Source of the DNA: Oryzibacter oryziterrae
GTDB taxonomy: Bacteria; Pseudomonadota; Alphaproteobacteria; Rhizobiales; Pleomorphomonadaceae
Direction of reading: 5' to 3'
Assembly (NCBI RefSeq): GCF_021864535.1
Contig: NZ_JAKJIC010000001.1
Coordinates: 124,001-188,000 of the forward strand
DNA length: 64,000 nt
Shown: one piece after another, positions 8,746-20,417 of the stretch
How the letters are laid out: the number at the start of each line of letters is the position of its first letter
How positions within the stretch are numbered: the stretch's first letter is position 1
Position numbers and translations under genes: made by a program
The notes under the pieces: model-generated
Database searches by the model: none
What the model was told of the DNA's origin: nothing
The model's input: only the letters and a program-made list of their open reading frames with translations

Positions 8746-9582
8746 GTGTCCTTTGATCCCCGTATCTCCAAAGCCTTCGAGGCGGCCTGTCGGGCTGAAC
8801 TGGCGGCGCCCAAGCCGGGTAATGTGCATGTGTTTGCCGATGGGCACCGCATGCGCGTGGCGGATTTTGAGCGCAGTGCGGCGGCCGCGGCGCCGTTTGT
8901 GGCGGCGCGGGGGGCGAGCGTCGGGACGCGAGTGCTTGGGGGCATGCAGGCGACCTGGGAGGCGGTGGGGACCAATACCAATCTCGGCATCCTCCTGCTG
9001 GCCGCACCCCTGGCGTTGGCGGCCGAACGGGTGGGGGCGGCGAGCGTGGATCGCCTGAGAGATGAGCTCGGCAAAGTACTGGCCGCGACGACGGTGGACG
9101 ATTCGCAGGATGTGTTCGCCGCGATCCGCCGGGCGTCGCCGGCGGGCCTCGGAGGGGCGGCCGAAGAGGACGTTTCGGGGGGAGCTTCGCTGCCCCTGAT
9201 CGACGTGATGGGCCTTGCCAGGGAGCGCGACCGCATTGCGCGACAATACGTCACGACCTTCGAAGACGTGTTCGAAATCGGCTTTTCGACGCTTCTGACG
9301 GCGCGTGAAAGAGGTGCCGACCCGGCTTTTGCGACCGCTTCGGTCTATGTGAATTTCGCGTCAAGATTGCCGGATACGCATATCGAACGCAAATATGGTG
9401 CTGGGCTTGCGGAGGAAATTCGCCGGAAATTTGCGGAATTTGGGGCGATTGTCACGGCGGGCGATTTGCCTCGACTGCTGGCCTTCGATCAGGAGTTGAA
9501 AGGGCGTGGCGTCAATCCGGGGACGTCTGCGGACCTGACGGTGGCGACGGAATTCCTGGCCAGGCTGGTCGGGGACTTATGA
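8746..9582 (+). CDS. CitG/MdcB-like triphosphoribosyl-dephospho-CoA synthase family protein (orf17-like)
   Basis: The 278-residue protein belongs to the CitG superfamily. Its N-terminal ELAAPKPGNVHVFADGH resembles the family's KPGLVDxxxxGAH motif, followed by VGTNTNLGILLLAAPLALA and TSADLTVATEFLARL at the C-terminus. CitG makes the citrate lyase prosthetic-group precursor. Methylotroph orf17 homologues are instead linked to H4MPT clusters and are thought to act in cofactor assembly. No citrate or malonate lyase genes are present, so the H4MPT role is preferred. The start is GTG 8746. It precedes fae by 269 bp. Confidence 0.8.
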   Translation: MSFDPRISKAFEAACRAELAAPKPGNVHVFADGHRMRVADFERSAAAAAPFVAARGASVGTRVLGGMQATWEAVGTNTNLGILLLAAPLALAAERVGAASVDRLRDELGKVLAATTVDDSQDVFAAIRRASPAGLGGAAEEDVSGGASLPLIDVMGLARERDRIARQYVTTFEDVFEIGFSTLLTARERGADPAFATASVYVNFASRLPDTHIERKYGAGLAEEIRRKFAEFGAIVTAGDLPRLLAFDQELKGRGVNPGTSADLTVATEFLARLVGDL

Positions 9583-9851
9583 AAATACGTAAGTGGAATG
9601 TCTTGCTCGCTTCATCTGCCCGCATTAGGCTCCCAATCCGTCTAGAGCCTTCGTCGACCGCGTTGCAGGACTTGGTTGGCGATCGAAGGTTCAAGATTTC
9701 AGACTTTGAGCAGCCGCGGCTGCTCGGGCAGTCCTCGTGTCCGGCAAACCGGTTTGGCGCTTCCAAACGCTGAAAACAAGGAAGAACGGGGGGAGTGGCG
9801 GATAAGACGGCCGTCACGCGTTCGGGTTTATTTTTTTGGGAGGTTGGACCT

Positions 9852-10358
9852 ATGGCAAAGATTAACAAGGTTATGGTTGGCGAGGCTCTGGTCGGCGACG
9901 GCAACGAAGTTGCTCATATCGATCTGCTGATCGGACCGCGCGGCTCGGCTGTCGAGACCGCCTTCTGCAACAGCCTGACGAACAACAAGGATGGCTTCAC
10001 GTCGCTGCTCGCGGTCATCGCGCCGAACCTGCCGTGCAAGCCCAACACCTGCATGTTCAACAAGGTCACCATCAAGGACGCCCGCCAGGCTGTCCAGATG
10101 TTCGGACCGGCCCAGTATGGCGTTGCCAAGGCCGTTCAGGATTGCGTTGCCGATGGCACCATTCCGGCCGCTGAAGCCGACGACGTCTTCGTGATGGTTG
10201 GCGTGTTCATTCACTGGGAAGCGGCTGACGACGCCAAGATCCAGCAGTACAACTACGAGGCCACCAAGCTGTCGATCAAGCGCGCCGTGGAAGGCAAGCC
10301 GACCGCTGCTGAAGTGACCGCGCAGAAGGACAGCGCCAAGCACCCGTTCGGTGCGTAG
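9852..10358 (+). CDS. fae: Formaldehyde-activating enzyme
   Basis: Fae catalyses condensation of formaldehyde with H4MPT to methylene-H4MPT, the entry step of the pathway. The 168-residue product is nearly full family length. It shows [18 protein letters not shown] (the AHID histidine, residue 22 here, is the conserved catalytic one), [15 protein letters not shown], and [16 protein letters not shown]. The ATG at 9852 follows GGGAGG. Codon use is strongly biased towards C/G-ending common codons, fitting the high expression expected of fae. A terminator follows at 10493. Confidence 0.98.
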   Translation: MAKINKVMVGEALVGDGNEVAHIDLLIGPRGSAVETAFCNSLTNNKDGFTSLLAVIAPNLPCKPNTCMFNKVTIKDARQAVQMFGPAQYGVAKAVQDCVADGTIPAAEADDVFVMVGVFIHWEAADDAKIQQYNYEATKLSIKRAVEGKPTAAEVTAQKDSAKHPFGA

Positions 10359-10492
10359 ATCCGGGACAACCCTGGGCAGGCTTCTGCTCCGGCGATGCCG
10401 CGGTCACTGCTCCAGCGGTTGTTGGCCAAGTTCTTCGGCTGATGCCATGGCGCTGCCTTCGGGTGGCGCCGGCATTGCCTGAAAGAGGATCA

Positions 10493-10519
10493 GCGGGCGA
10501 CGCAAGTCGCCCGCTTTTT
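10493..10519 (+). terminator. Rho-independent terminator after fae
   Basis: GCGGGCGA and TCGCCCGC form a perfect 8-bp stem around CGCAAG, followed by five T. It lies about 135 bp after the fae stop, and nothing else in the 10359-10646 gap looks coding. Confidence 0.85.
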
Positions 10520-10646
10520 CGTTTGTCGCGAGGGGCAGGAACCGCCCTTGCATCAATGGCTGGCATGAGCAGGTCAAATCTATTGATTGGACGTGGATGA
10601 GATAGGTCAGCATTATTGACCTTGTATCTCTCTCATCGGATGTGCC

Positions 10647-11240
10647 ATGTCCATCGAAGTCCTCTCGGCTCTGATCGTTTTCGCTTTCGTCTCATCGGTG
10701 ACGCCTGGTCCCAACAACATGATGCTGCTGGCGTCCGGAGTGAACTTCGGCTTTCGCCGGACCATTCCGCATATCTGCGGCATCGAACTCGGTTTTGCCG
10801 CCTTGGTGGCCGCGATGGCTTTCGGCCTCGGCGCTCTGTTCGAACTGGTGCCTGTGCTGCACACGCTGCTCAAGGTGATTGGCGGGGCCTATCTCGTGTG
10901 GATCGCCTGGAGCATAGCGTCCTCGCGCAGCCTTGGGCAGGGCGAAGGGGCGGGGCGGCCGATGAGCTTCTGGCAGGCCGCCGCGTTCCAATGGGTCAAT
11001 CCGAAGGCCTGGGTGATGGTGATCTCGGCCATCACTGCCTATGCCGGGCCGAGCCCCAACCTGCTGGTGACGGGGCTGCTGGTCGCGGTGTTTGCCGGTG
11101 TCGGCTTTCCGGCCGTGTCGATCTGGGCGGCCTTCGGAGCGTTGCTGCGCGATTGGCTGGCAGACCCGCGTCGGCTCAAGCTGTTCAATCTGACCATGGC
11201 GGCGCTGCTGCTGGCGAGCCTCTGGCCGGTCCTCAGGTAA
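10647..11240 (+). CDS. LysE/RhtB family exporter
   Basis: The 197-residue hydrophobic product has SSVTPGPNNMMLLASGVNFG at residues 16-35, the LysE signature, and FQWVNPKAWVM near residue 114. It is a typical LysE-type amino acid or metabolite exporter. It overlaps the convergent HisA-like gene by 8 bases at the 3' end. Its presence inside the C1 cluster is probably incidental. Confidence 0.86.
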   Translation: MSIEVLSALIVFAFVSSVTPGPNNMMLLASGVNFGFRRTIPHICGIELGFAALVAAMAFGLGALFELVPVLHTLLKVIGGAYLVWIAWSIASSRSLGQGEGAGRPMSFWQAAAFQWVNPKAWVMVISAITAYAGPSPNLLVTGLLVAVFAGVGFPAVSIWAAFGALLRDWLADPRRLKLFNLTMAALLLASLWPVLR

Positions 11241-11931
11241 GGTCAAGGTGGCGGGCGATGTCGTCCGCGCTCAGGCGGCCGTCGTGCAGGGCGGAGGCGA
11301 CGAGGATGCCGGCGATGCCCATGGCCGCGAGGGTGTCGAGATCGGCGGCATGGCGCAGGCCGCCGGCGGCGTAGACGCGGCGATCCGGTCCGGCGTGCGC
11401 CTGGATCGCCGTGAGGCGGTCGAAATCCGGGCCGGCGTCCATGCCGACGCGGGCGAGCGTCATGACGATGACCTCGCGCGGCCAGAGATCGGGGCGGGCG
11501 AGGAGGGCGGGCGGCCCGACGAAGCTGTCGCCACGGAAATCCAGCGAGAGCGGGGTGAGATCGGTGCAGGGCTGCAGGTCGTCGCCGGTTAGGGATTCGC
11601 TGCCGAGAACGGGGCGAGCCCGGTGGCTTTGCGCCCAGGCGGCGGCGTCGGTGGGGGCAGGCAGGCCGTTGTCGATCCAGAGGTCGATGTCCGGGAAGGC
11701 GGCGGCGAGAGCGTCGACGGTGGCGTCGTTGGCCGGGCGGCCTTCGATGGCGTCGAGATCGGCGATGTAGAGAACCGGAAAGGGTGCCAGCGACGCGAGG
11801 CCGCGGGCGACATTGAGCGGTGAGGAATCGGCACTGAGCGGTGTATGGATGGGGGCATAGCTCCGGCGGTCGCCGCGCCGGGCGCGCACGACCAGACCGT
11901 TCTTGATGTCGAGGACCGGGATGAGGCGCAT
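11233..11931 (-). CDS. HisA-like TIM-barrel protein of the H4MPT cluster (orf20-like)
   Basis: The 232-residue product starts MRLIPVLDIKNGLVVRARRG, as in HisA/HisF-type barrels, and has YIADLDAIEG, GSESL and VYAAGGLRHAADLDTLAAMG strands that form phosphate-binding loops. It is not a standard HisA, since no his genes surround it. Instead it is divergent, 22 bp apart, from an MfnF-like gene. Archaeal HisA-related proteins of this group are linked to H4MPT or methanofuran clusters in methylotrophs (orf20). The reaction is unknown. The start is ATG 11931. Confidence 0.78.
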   Translation of the reverse strand: MRLIPVLDIKNGLVVRARRGDRRSYAPIHTPLSADSSPLNVARGLASLAPFPVLYIADLDAIEGRPANDATVDALAAAFPDIDLWIDNGLPAPTDAAAWAQSHRARPVLGSESLTGDDLQPCTDLTPLSLDFRGDSFVGPPALLARPDLWPREVIVMTLARVGMDAGPDFDRLTAIQAHAGPDRRVYAAGGLRHAADLDTLAAMGIAGILVASALHDGRLSADDIARHLDLT

Positions 11932-11953
11932 GATGTCCCTCGGGGAGGTGTGA

Positions 11954-13018
11954 GTGAGTGCTTCTATAGACCAGGATGTGGTGGGTTGGGATATCGGCGG
12001 CGCACATCTCAAAGCGGCAAGAGCGCGCGGGGGCGTGATCGTCGAGGTGGTGCAAGTGCCCTGTCCGCTGTGGAAGGGGATGCATGAACTGGACGCAGCC
12101 TTCGCGGCGGCCGAGGCTGTGGTGGGGCGCGAAGGCCGGCATGCAGTGACCATGACGGGCGAGCTGGTCGATTATTTCGACAGCCGGGCAGCGGGCGTCG
12201 CCGGGCTGGCGGCGGCAGTGGCGGCGCGGCATCCGGACGCGGAGATCTATGCGAGCGGCGCGGGCTTCGTGTCCGCACCGGCGGCCGCGGGCCTGGTGGA
12301 CGCGGTGGCCTCGGTGAACTGGCACGCGACGGCGGCCTGGGCAGCGCAGGCGCTCGGCGAGGGCGTGCTGATCGACATGGGCAGTACGACCACGGATATC
12401 GTGCCGTTCAAGGGCGGTCGCGTCGGCGCGCGCGGGCAGACGGACAGCGAGCGCATGGCGGCGGGCGAGCTTGTCTACACAGGCGCGACGCGGACGCCGC
12501 TGATGGCGCTGGCGAGCCGGGCTCCGGTGCGCGGCGCCTGGGCTGGGGTGATGGCCGAGTGGTTCGCCAATATCGGCGACGTCAACCGCATCCTGGGACT
12601 GATCGGTCCCGAGGACGACCAGCATCCGACGGCGGACGGCAAGGACAAGGGCGGCGTCAACGACGTGCGCCGGCTGCTGCGCATGGTGGGGCGCGACGTG
12701 GGCGATCTCAGCCAGGAAGAGGTGCGACTGCTGGCCGGCTGGTTCTCTGAGGCGCAGATACGGGCGGCGAGCGATGGGCTCGGGCTGGTTCTGTCGGTGG
12801 CGGGACTGGCCGCCGACGCTCCGGTGGTGGCCTGCGGCACCGGTTCGGCTGTGGTTGCCGAGGTCGCGCGGCGGGCCGGGCGGGCGCTCACGGACTGGAG
12901 TGCTCTGATTCCCCTGTCGTCCAGCGCTGATGAGGGATTATGGCGCCGCGCCTCGATTGCGGCACCGGCGGTGTCGGTGGCGCTGCTGCGGCAGCTGGGG
13001 AAAAACTCCCAACCTTAA
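11954..13018 (+). CDS. Hydantoinase-like H4MPT-linked C1 transfer pathway protein (orf22/MfnF-like)
   Basis: This 354-residue ASKHA-type protein has phosphate-binding loops VGWDIGGAHLKAA near residues 10-22 and LIDMGSTTTDIVPFKGG near residues 139-155, plus ACGTGSAVVAE near the C-terminus. The family, annotated in methylotrophs as an H4MPT-linked C1 transfer pathway protein, includes archaeal MfnF, which couples furan phosphate and tyramine-glutamate in methanofuran synthesis. A similar role in a bacterial methanofuran analogue is inferred. The start is GTG 11954, with GGGGAGG 6-12 bases upstream. It lies 22 bp from the divergent HisA-like gene, so the two likely share control elements. Confidence 0.85.
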   Translation: MSASIDQDVVGWDIGGAHLKAARARGGVIVEVVQVPCPLWKGMHELDAAFAAAEAVVGREGRHAVTMTGELVDYFDSRAAGVAGLAAAVAARHPDAEIYASGAGFVSAPAAAGLVDAVASVNWHATAAWAAQALGEGVLIDMGSTTTDIVPFKGGRVGARGQTDSERMAAGELVYTGATRTPLMALASRAPVRGAWAGVMAEWFANIGDVNRILGLIGPEDDQHPTADGKDKGGVNDVRRLLRMVGRDVGDLSQEEVRLLAGWFSEAQIRAASDGLGLVLSVAGLAADAPVVACGTGSAVVAEVARRAGRALTDWSALIPLSSSADEGLWRRASIAAPAVSVALLRQLGKNSQP

Positions 13019-13381
13019 TCATTGGTGGACGATCTTGGTTAATATTCGGTAAGTTTTTGATATTGAAGGTTAATTTTAAGCAGAAATCCTTAACGTTCGG
13101 GGCTCTTGGCGGAGTTTCTGTGACGATTCCGCAACAGCAAGGCCAATCTCGCGAGGCAAGGATACGTTAGGCATAATTTGCCGCTATTCAGCCATAAACA
13201 AACCTGACCTTACTGCCATTGATACGGTGCTGGAGAAAAGGTCTCGTAAGTGGGCGTCGCGTTGCGATGCTTGCAAACGCCGAATTTACCAGTGCCCTAT
13301 AGAAGAGCTGTCGAGGAGTGCGGCGTCTTGCGTGGTCAGCGGTTTCATACCCTGTGCGTCCAGGCGTCACCGAAAGTAAAA
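13019..13381. other. Intergenic region upstream of exoR-like gene
   Basis: This 363-bp stretch is AT-richer than its surroundings and has many TTAA words between 13015 and 13105. No exact TTAA-N7-TTAA box was found. A frame open from 13250 runs into the exoR-like gene but shows no coding character before 13382. It probably carries the exoR-like promoter. Confidence 0.4.
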
Positions 13382-14284
13382 ATGTCGATCGTCACGCGTG
13401 TCTATTTTGTCGGCAGGATTGCGCTAGGTCTCGCGGCTTCGACGCTGGGCGGGCAGTCCGTATTTGCTTTCGATCCTTCCGCGTCGTCGCAAGACGCGGG
13501 CGGATGTTGCGACGAAGCGACCTTGTCGACGCTTCGCGAGGCCACCCGAGCCTATTACGCCGGCGACAAGCAGGAAGCGGTGAGCGGCCTGATGTCTGCG
13601 GCCCAGAGCGGCCATCCGGCGGCGCAGTGGAAGCTCGGGCGCATGTTTGCTTCGGGCGACGGCGTGGCCGAGGACGACCTCAAGGCCTTCGAATTCTTCA
13701 ATCAGCTGGTGGCGAGCCACGGCACCGATGCGCCGTCGTCGCCGGATGCGCCCTTCGTGGCCAACGCCTTCGTCGAGATCGGCTCCTATTATCTCAAGGG
13801 CATTTCCAACTCGGCGGTGACGCCGAATGTGGACCGGGCGCGCGAGATCTTCTCTTATGCCGCGTCCTATTTCGGCGATGCGGTGGCGCAGCTGCAGCTG
13901 GGCAAGATGTATCTGGAAGGCCTCGGCGGCGACCAGGACCCGCGCCAGGCGGCGCGCTGGTTCCAGCTGGCGGCCCGCAAGGGGCAGGTGGACGCCCAAT
14001 ATCACCTCGGCCAGATGCTGGTGAACGGCGACCAGATCGATCCCAACCCGGTGCTGGGCCTGATGTGGCTGACCGTGGCGCTGAAGCATGCCGACCTGTC
14101 GCGCGGCGACGAGGCGGCGATCCGTCAGGCCCATGAGGAAGCCTTCTCGCTGGCAAGCCTCGATGAGCGGCGCAAGGCGATTGCGCTGGCCGAGCAGTGG
14201 CTCGCGGACAATCGCGCGCTCTATGCCTCGCCGAATGCCAACATGCTGGCGGTGACCGAACAGGCGTCTGCCGTGGGGCAGTGA
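13382..14284 (+). CDS. exoR: ExoR-like periplasmic Sel1-repeat regulator
   Basis: The 300-residue product begins with a signal peptide cleaved probably after VFA at residue 29. Sel1-type TPR repeats follow (for example GHPAAQWKLGRMFASGDGVAEDDLKAFEFF, then AVAQLQLGKMYLEGLGG and VDAQYHLGQML). The C-terminal EEAFSLASLDERRKAIALAE closely resembles the end of Sinorhizobium ExoR. In rhizobia ExoR binds the sensor ExoS in the periplasm and restrains ExoS-ChvI control of succinoglycan, motility and acid response. ExoS/ChvI genes are not in the window. The start is ATG 13382. A terminator follows. Confidence 0.82.
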   Translation: MSIVTRVYFVGRIALGLAASTLGGQSVFAFDPSASSQDAGGCCDEATLSTLREATRAYYAGDKQEAVSGLMSAAQSGHPAAQWKLGRMFASGDGVAEDDLKAFEFFNQLVASHGTDAPSSPDAPFVANAFVEIGSYYLKGISNSAVTPNVDRAREIFSYAASYFGDAVAQLQLGKMYLEGLGGDQDPRQAARWFQLAARKGQVDAQYHLGQMLVNGDQIDPNPVLGLMWLTVALKHADLSRGDEAAIRQAHEEAFSLASLDERRKAIALAEQWLADNRALYASPNANMLAVTEQASAVGQ

Positions 14285-14316
14285 CGGCGTAGAGGCTTAT
14301 AACCTGTTGATGAATG

Positions 14317-14346
14317 ACGCGGTGCCCAAGCGAGCGCCGCGTTTTT
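14317..14346 (+). terminator. Rho-independent terminator after exoR-like gene
   Basis: ACGCGGTGC pairs with GCGCCGCGT (one G-U pair) around an 8-base loop and is followed by TTTTT. It lies 33 bp after the exoR-like stop. Confidence 0.75.
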
Positions 14347-14489
14347 CGTTCGGGCTGTGCCTCGATACCGCAGCTGCCCAAGATGCTGACCCATCTGGTC
14401 ATGGCGAGTCTTTCGAATTTCTCGTCCGCTTCAATGGCATGCGACAATCGAAAGCGGGGTGCCGAGGTCATTTTCAATGACGCTCGGTA

Positions 14490-15272
14490 TCAGAGGTCGA
14501 AGGTGCCCACCACAGGGACATGGTCCGAGGGCTTGTCCCAGTCGCGCACATGATCCTCGATGGCGACGCCACGCAGCCGGTCGGCAGCCTGGGGCGAGGC
14601 GAGGATATGGTCGATGCGGATACCCCAGTTCTTCTGGCGCGCGCCGGCCTGGTAATCCCAGAAGGTATAGCGGCCAGGCCGGCCGTCGACGGCGCGCAGG
14701 CAATCCGTCCAGCCGTCGTTGAGCAGGGTGCGCCAGGCGGCGCGCGATTCCGGCTGGTAGAGGGCGTCGCCCATCCAGGCGCGCGGATCGAAGCAATCCT
14801 CAGGCTCGGGGATCACGTTATAGTCGCCGCAGAGCAGCGTGCGCTCCTCAAGCGCCAGCAGGCTGGCGGCATGGGCGCGCAGGCGGCGCATCCAGGCGAG
14901 CTTGTAGGGGAACTTATCGGTGTCGATGGGGTTGCCGTTGGGCAAGTAAATGGAGGCGACGCGCAGGGCGCCTTGCGGCGTAGAGACGACCGCCTCGATG
15001 TAGCGCGACTGAACGTCGGTGTCGTCGCCCGGCAGGCCGCGCGTCACCTCGTCGAAGGGCAGCTTCGACAACAGCGCCACGCCGTTGAACCCCTTCTGTC
15101 CGTGCGTCACCACATTGTAGCCGAGCCGCTCGAAGGGTTCGGCCGGGAAAGCCTCGTCCACCGACTTGATCTCCTGAAAGCAGACGATGTCGGGGCTGCT
15201 CTCGGCAAGCCAGGCCGGGGCGGTTTCCAGGCGGGCCTTCACGCCGTTGATGTTCCAGGTGGCGATACGCAT
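14490..15272 (-). CDS. xth: Exodeoxyribonuclease III
   Basis: This 260-residue AP endonuclease/exonuclease has the family landmarks MRIATWNINGVKAR at the start, CFQEIK (catalytic Glu), LCGDYNVIPEPEDCFDP (catalytic Asp/Asn), FTFWDYQ-like YTFWDYQAGARQKNWGIRIDHIL, and the C-terminal DKPSDHVPVVG (catalytic Asp-His). It removes abasic-site blocks in base excision repair. The start is ATG 15272. The gene is divergent from a small membrane protein whose promoter holds an SOS-type box. That box is about 145 bp upstream of xth and might also affect it. Confidence 0.95.
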   Translation of the reverse strand: MRIATWNINGVKARLETAPAWLAESSPDIVCFQEIKSVDEAFPAEPFERLGYNVVTHGQKGFNGVALLSKLPFDEVTRGLPGDDTDVQSRYIEAVVSTPQGALRVASIYLPNGNPIDTDKFPYKLAWMRRLRAHAASLLALEERTLLCGDYNVIPEPEDCFDPRAWMGDALYQPESRAAWRTLLNDGWTDCLRAVDGRPGRYTFWDYQAGARQKNWGIRIDHILASPQAADRLRGVAIEDHVRDWDKPSDHVPVVGTFDL

Positions 15273-15406
15273 CGAGATCTCCCTCACAGGCTTGCGAGCA
15301 TACATGAGACCGCAGGGAAACCAACTCGCCGGATGGTCACCGGCCGGGGTTATCCGCAGGGAACATAAGGAAAACACCAAGAATTTGATTTAGGTTAAGT
15401 TGCCGC

Positions 15407-15435
15407 TTGACTCGTGAACAAGAACAGAACATGAT
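15407..15435 (+). promoter_or_regulatory. Promoter with an alphaproteobacterial SOS (LexA) box
   Basis: GAAC at 15416-15419 and GAAC at 15427-15430 are separated by exactly 7 bases, the direct-repeat LexA site known from alphaproteobacteria. The box lies between TTGACT (15407-15412) and CATGAT (15430-15435), which are 17 bases apart and could be -35 and -10 elements. Binding there would block transcription of the small gene at 15465. One extra GAAC (15422-15425) sits inside the spacer. Confidence 0.6.
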
Positions 15436-15464
15436 GTGTTTATAAAGGGAACATGGAGGCGGAT

Positions 15465-15767
15465 ATGTCAATGGTGCGCGCCGTTCTGAAGGTTGGGGAG
15501 TTCGAGTTCGTCGTGGGTGGCCGCCGCGCGCGGGCATCGCAACCCTGGAACAAAGGGGGTACGGTGCAATTCGGGGCTTCCGTGGTCGCCTGGCGGGATC
15601 GCGACGAGTTGCCCACCGTGCGCGACTTCACGCAGCCGCCGGCCCAGCGCCTGGCTCAGGCCATCGCCTCGGCGGCCATCGTGCGCGATGTGGCTGCACT
15701 TGGGGCTCTGGTGCTGTTCGGCACCATGCTGGCTCTGGTGCTGACCTCGGGTAATTCCATGATCTGA
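15465..15767 (+). CDS. Small single-span membrane protein, probably SOS-induced
   Basis: I do not recognise this 100-residue protein. The first 70 residues are soluble and basic (GEFEFVVGGRRARASQPWNK). Residues about 75-96 (VAALGALVLFGTMLALVLTS) form one membrane span, leaving almost nothing outside. The ATG at 15465 has GGAGG 5 bases before it; an in-frame ATG at 15453 has a poorer site. The upstream LexA-type box suggests induction by DNA damage. Small LexA-controlled membrane proteins such as SidA of Caulobacter block cell division, but there is no visible sequence similarity, and that role is only a hypothesis. Confidence 0.7.
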   Translation: MSMVRAVLKVGEFEFVVGGRRARASQPWNKGGTVQFGASVVAWRDRDELPTVRDFTQPPAQRLAQAIASAAIVRDVAALGALVLFGTMLALVLTSGNSMI

Positions 15768-15960
15768 TGGTTTTGAGCCGGGTGGTTCGGGCTGCCCGGT
15801 GGCGTGAAGCGCCGAGCGTGTTTTCCACAAGGGGGGAGGCTCGCAGGCGGCTTCAGGGTTGCGTGGGCTCTGTGCTGCGGTAGGTTGCCGGAAAGATGCG
15901 TGCTGGGGGCTTTGGCCTTCTCGGCGGGCATGTCTCCTTCGGTAGAATCGGAACTGCGCG

Positions 15961-19425
<3,465 letters not shown>

Positions 19426-19436
19426 CGGAGAGGACC

Positions 19437-19823
19437 ATGCCGGCGACCCGGATCGATACGCGCAAGGGCTGGGTGGGAGACCGGCGCGGAGCTCTGCTCG
19501 AGGCGGTGCAGCGGGCGCTTGTCGTCGGGCTGAAGATCCCGGAGGACGATCGCTGCATCGTGCTGAGCGAGCATGACGCGGAGGCGATGCTGGTGCCGCC
19601 GACCAAGGGCGCGGAGTATCTGGTGATCGAAATCCGGCTGTTTTCCGGTCGTTCGCTGGAGGCCAAGCGGCGGCTCTATGCGGCGCTGGTCGAAGAGCTT
19701 GCCGCCTTCGGCGTGGCGCGGAGCGACGTCAAGGTCATCCTTGTCGAGGTGCCGCAGGAAAACTGGGGTCTCGGTGGCCGACCGGCCAACGAGATTGACC
19801 TCGGCTTCAAGGTGGACGTCTAG
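19437..19823 (+). CDS. Tautomerase superfamily protein
   Basis: The 128-residue protein starts Met-Pro, so removal of Met would expose the catalytic Pro-1 of the tautomerase superfamily. The body has two beta-alpha-beta units, with FSGRSLEAKRRLYAALVEELAAFGV and VILVEVPQENWGLGGRPANE. The last stretch is typical of the Tautomerase_2 group related to malonate semialdehyde decarboxylase and cis-CaaD. The substrate is unknown. It probably shares the dnaE transcript, being 11 bp downstream. Confidence 0.82.
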   Translation: MPATRIDTRKGWVGDRRGALLEAVQRALVVGLKIPEDDRCIVLSEHDAEAMLVPPTKGAEYLVIEIRLFSGRSLEAKRRLYAALVEELAAFGVARSDVKVILVEVPQENWGLGGRPANEIDLGFKVDV

Positions 19824-19964
19824 AGAGCCGCTGATCCTGTTGCGAGGGCAGGATCGAGAAGCGGCCGCTCAAGCCTCTGGAACCGGGGCGCTTGGGTGAG
19901 ACGGAGCCTGGAAGAGAGGGGCGGACAGTTCGGGGCGGAGATGCGCGGGGGAGATGTGGAGGCG

Positions 19965-20417
19965 TCAGGCCTCCACTGGCTCGCAGCGAATGCCGGCCTC
20001 GCGGAACATGTCGCGGCCGGCCTCGAACTCGGCCTCGGGCATGGAGGTGGTGCCGTCGCCATGCAGCACGCGGGCGATGCCGGCCTGGATCAGCGTGCGG
20101 GCGCAAGCGGCGCAGGGGGCGTGGGTGACGAAGACCGTGCAGCCCTTGGTGCGGATGCCCTCGCGGGCGGCAAAGGCGATCAGGTTGGCTTCGGCGTGGC
20201 TGGCGAAGAGATACTTGGCCGGGCGAACGAAGCGCTCGGGGATATCTGCGACGCCGCGCGGCGGGCCATTATAGGCGGTGAGGCGCACTTCGCCCTCGGG
20301 GCCGACGAGCACGGCGCCGACCTTGGTGCTGTCCTTGGACTTGCTGGCGGCGTGGCGGGCGAAGCCCATGAGATAGGTGGTCCACGAGAGGCTGCGCTCG
20401 TCGGTGGCGTCGGTCAT
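19965..20417 (-). CDS. Deoxycytidylate (dCMP) deaminase family protein
   Basis: The 150-residue protein has the zinc deaminase signature: SHAEANLI (His74, Glu76) and APCAACARTLIQAGI (Cys102, Cys105). The YNGPPRGVADIPERF segment before it is typical of dCMP deaminases and ComEB-like proteins. It converts dCMP to dUMP, feeding thymidylate synthesis. It ends about 140 bp from the convergent tautomerase gene. Start at ATG 20417; longer upstream reading is unlikely to be coding. Confidence 0.88.
   Translation of the reverse strand: MTDATDERSLSWTTYLMGFARHAASKSKDSTKVGAVLVGPEGEVRLTAYNGPPRGVADIPERFVRPAKYLFASHAEANLIAFAAREGIRTKGCTVFVTHAPCAACARTLIQAGIARVLHGDGTTSMPEAEFEAGRDMFREAGIRCEPVEA

Noticed and set aside
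13015-13105. TTAA-rich stretch considered as CtrA sites before the exoR-like gene
   Set aside because: The spacing between TTAA words is 2 or 10 bases in the pairs examined, not the 7 required.
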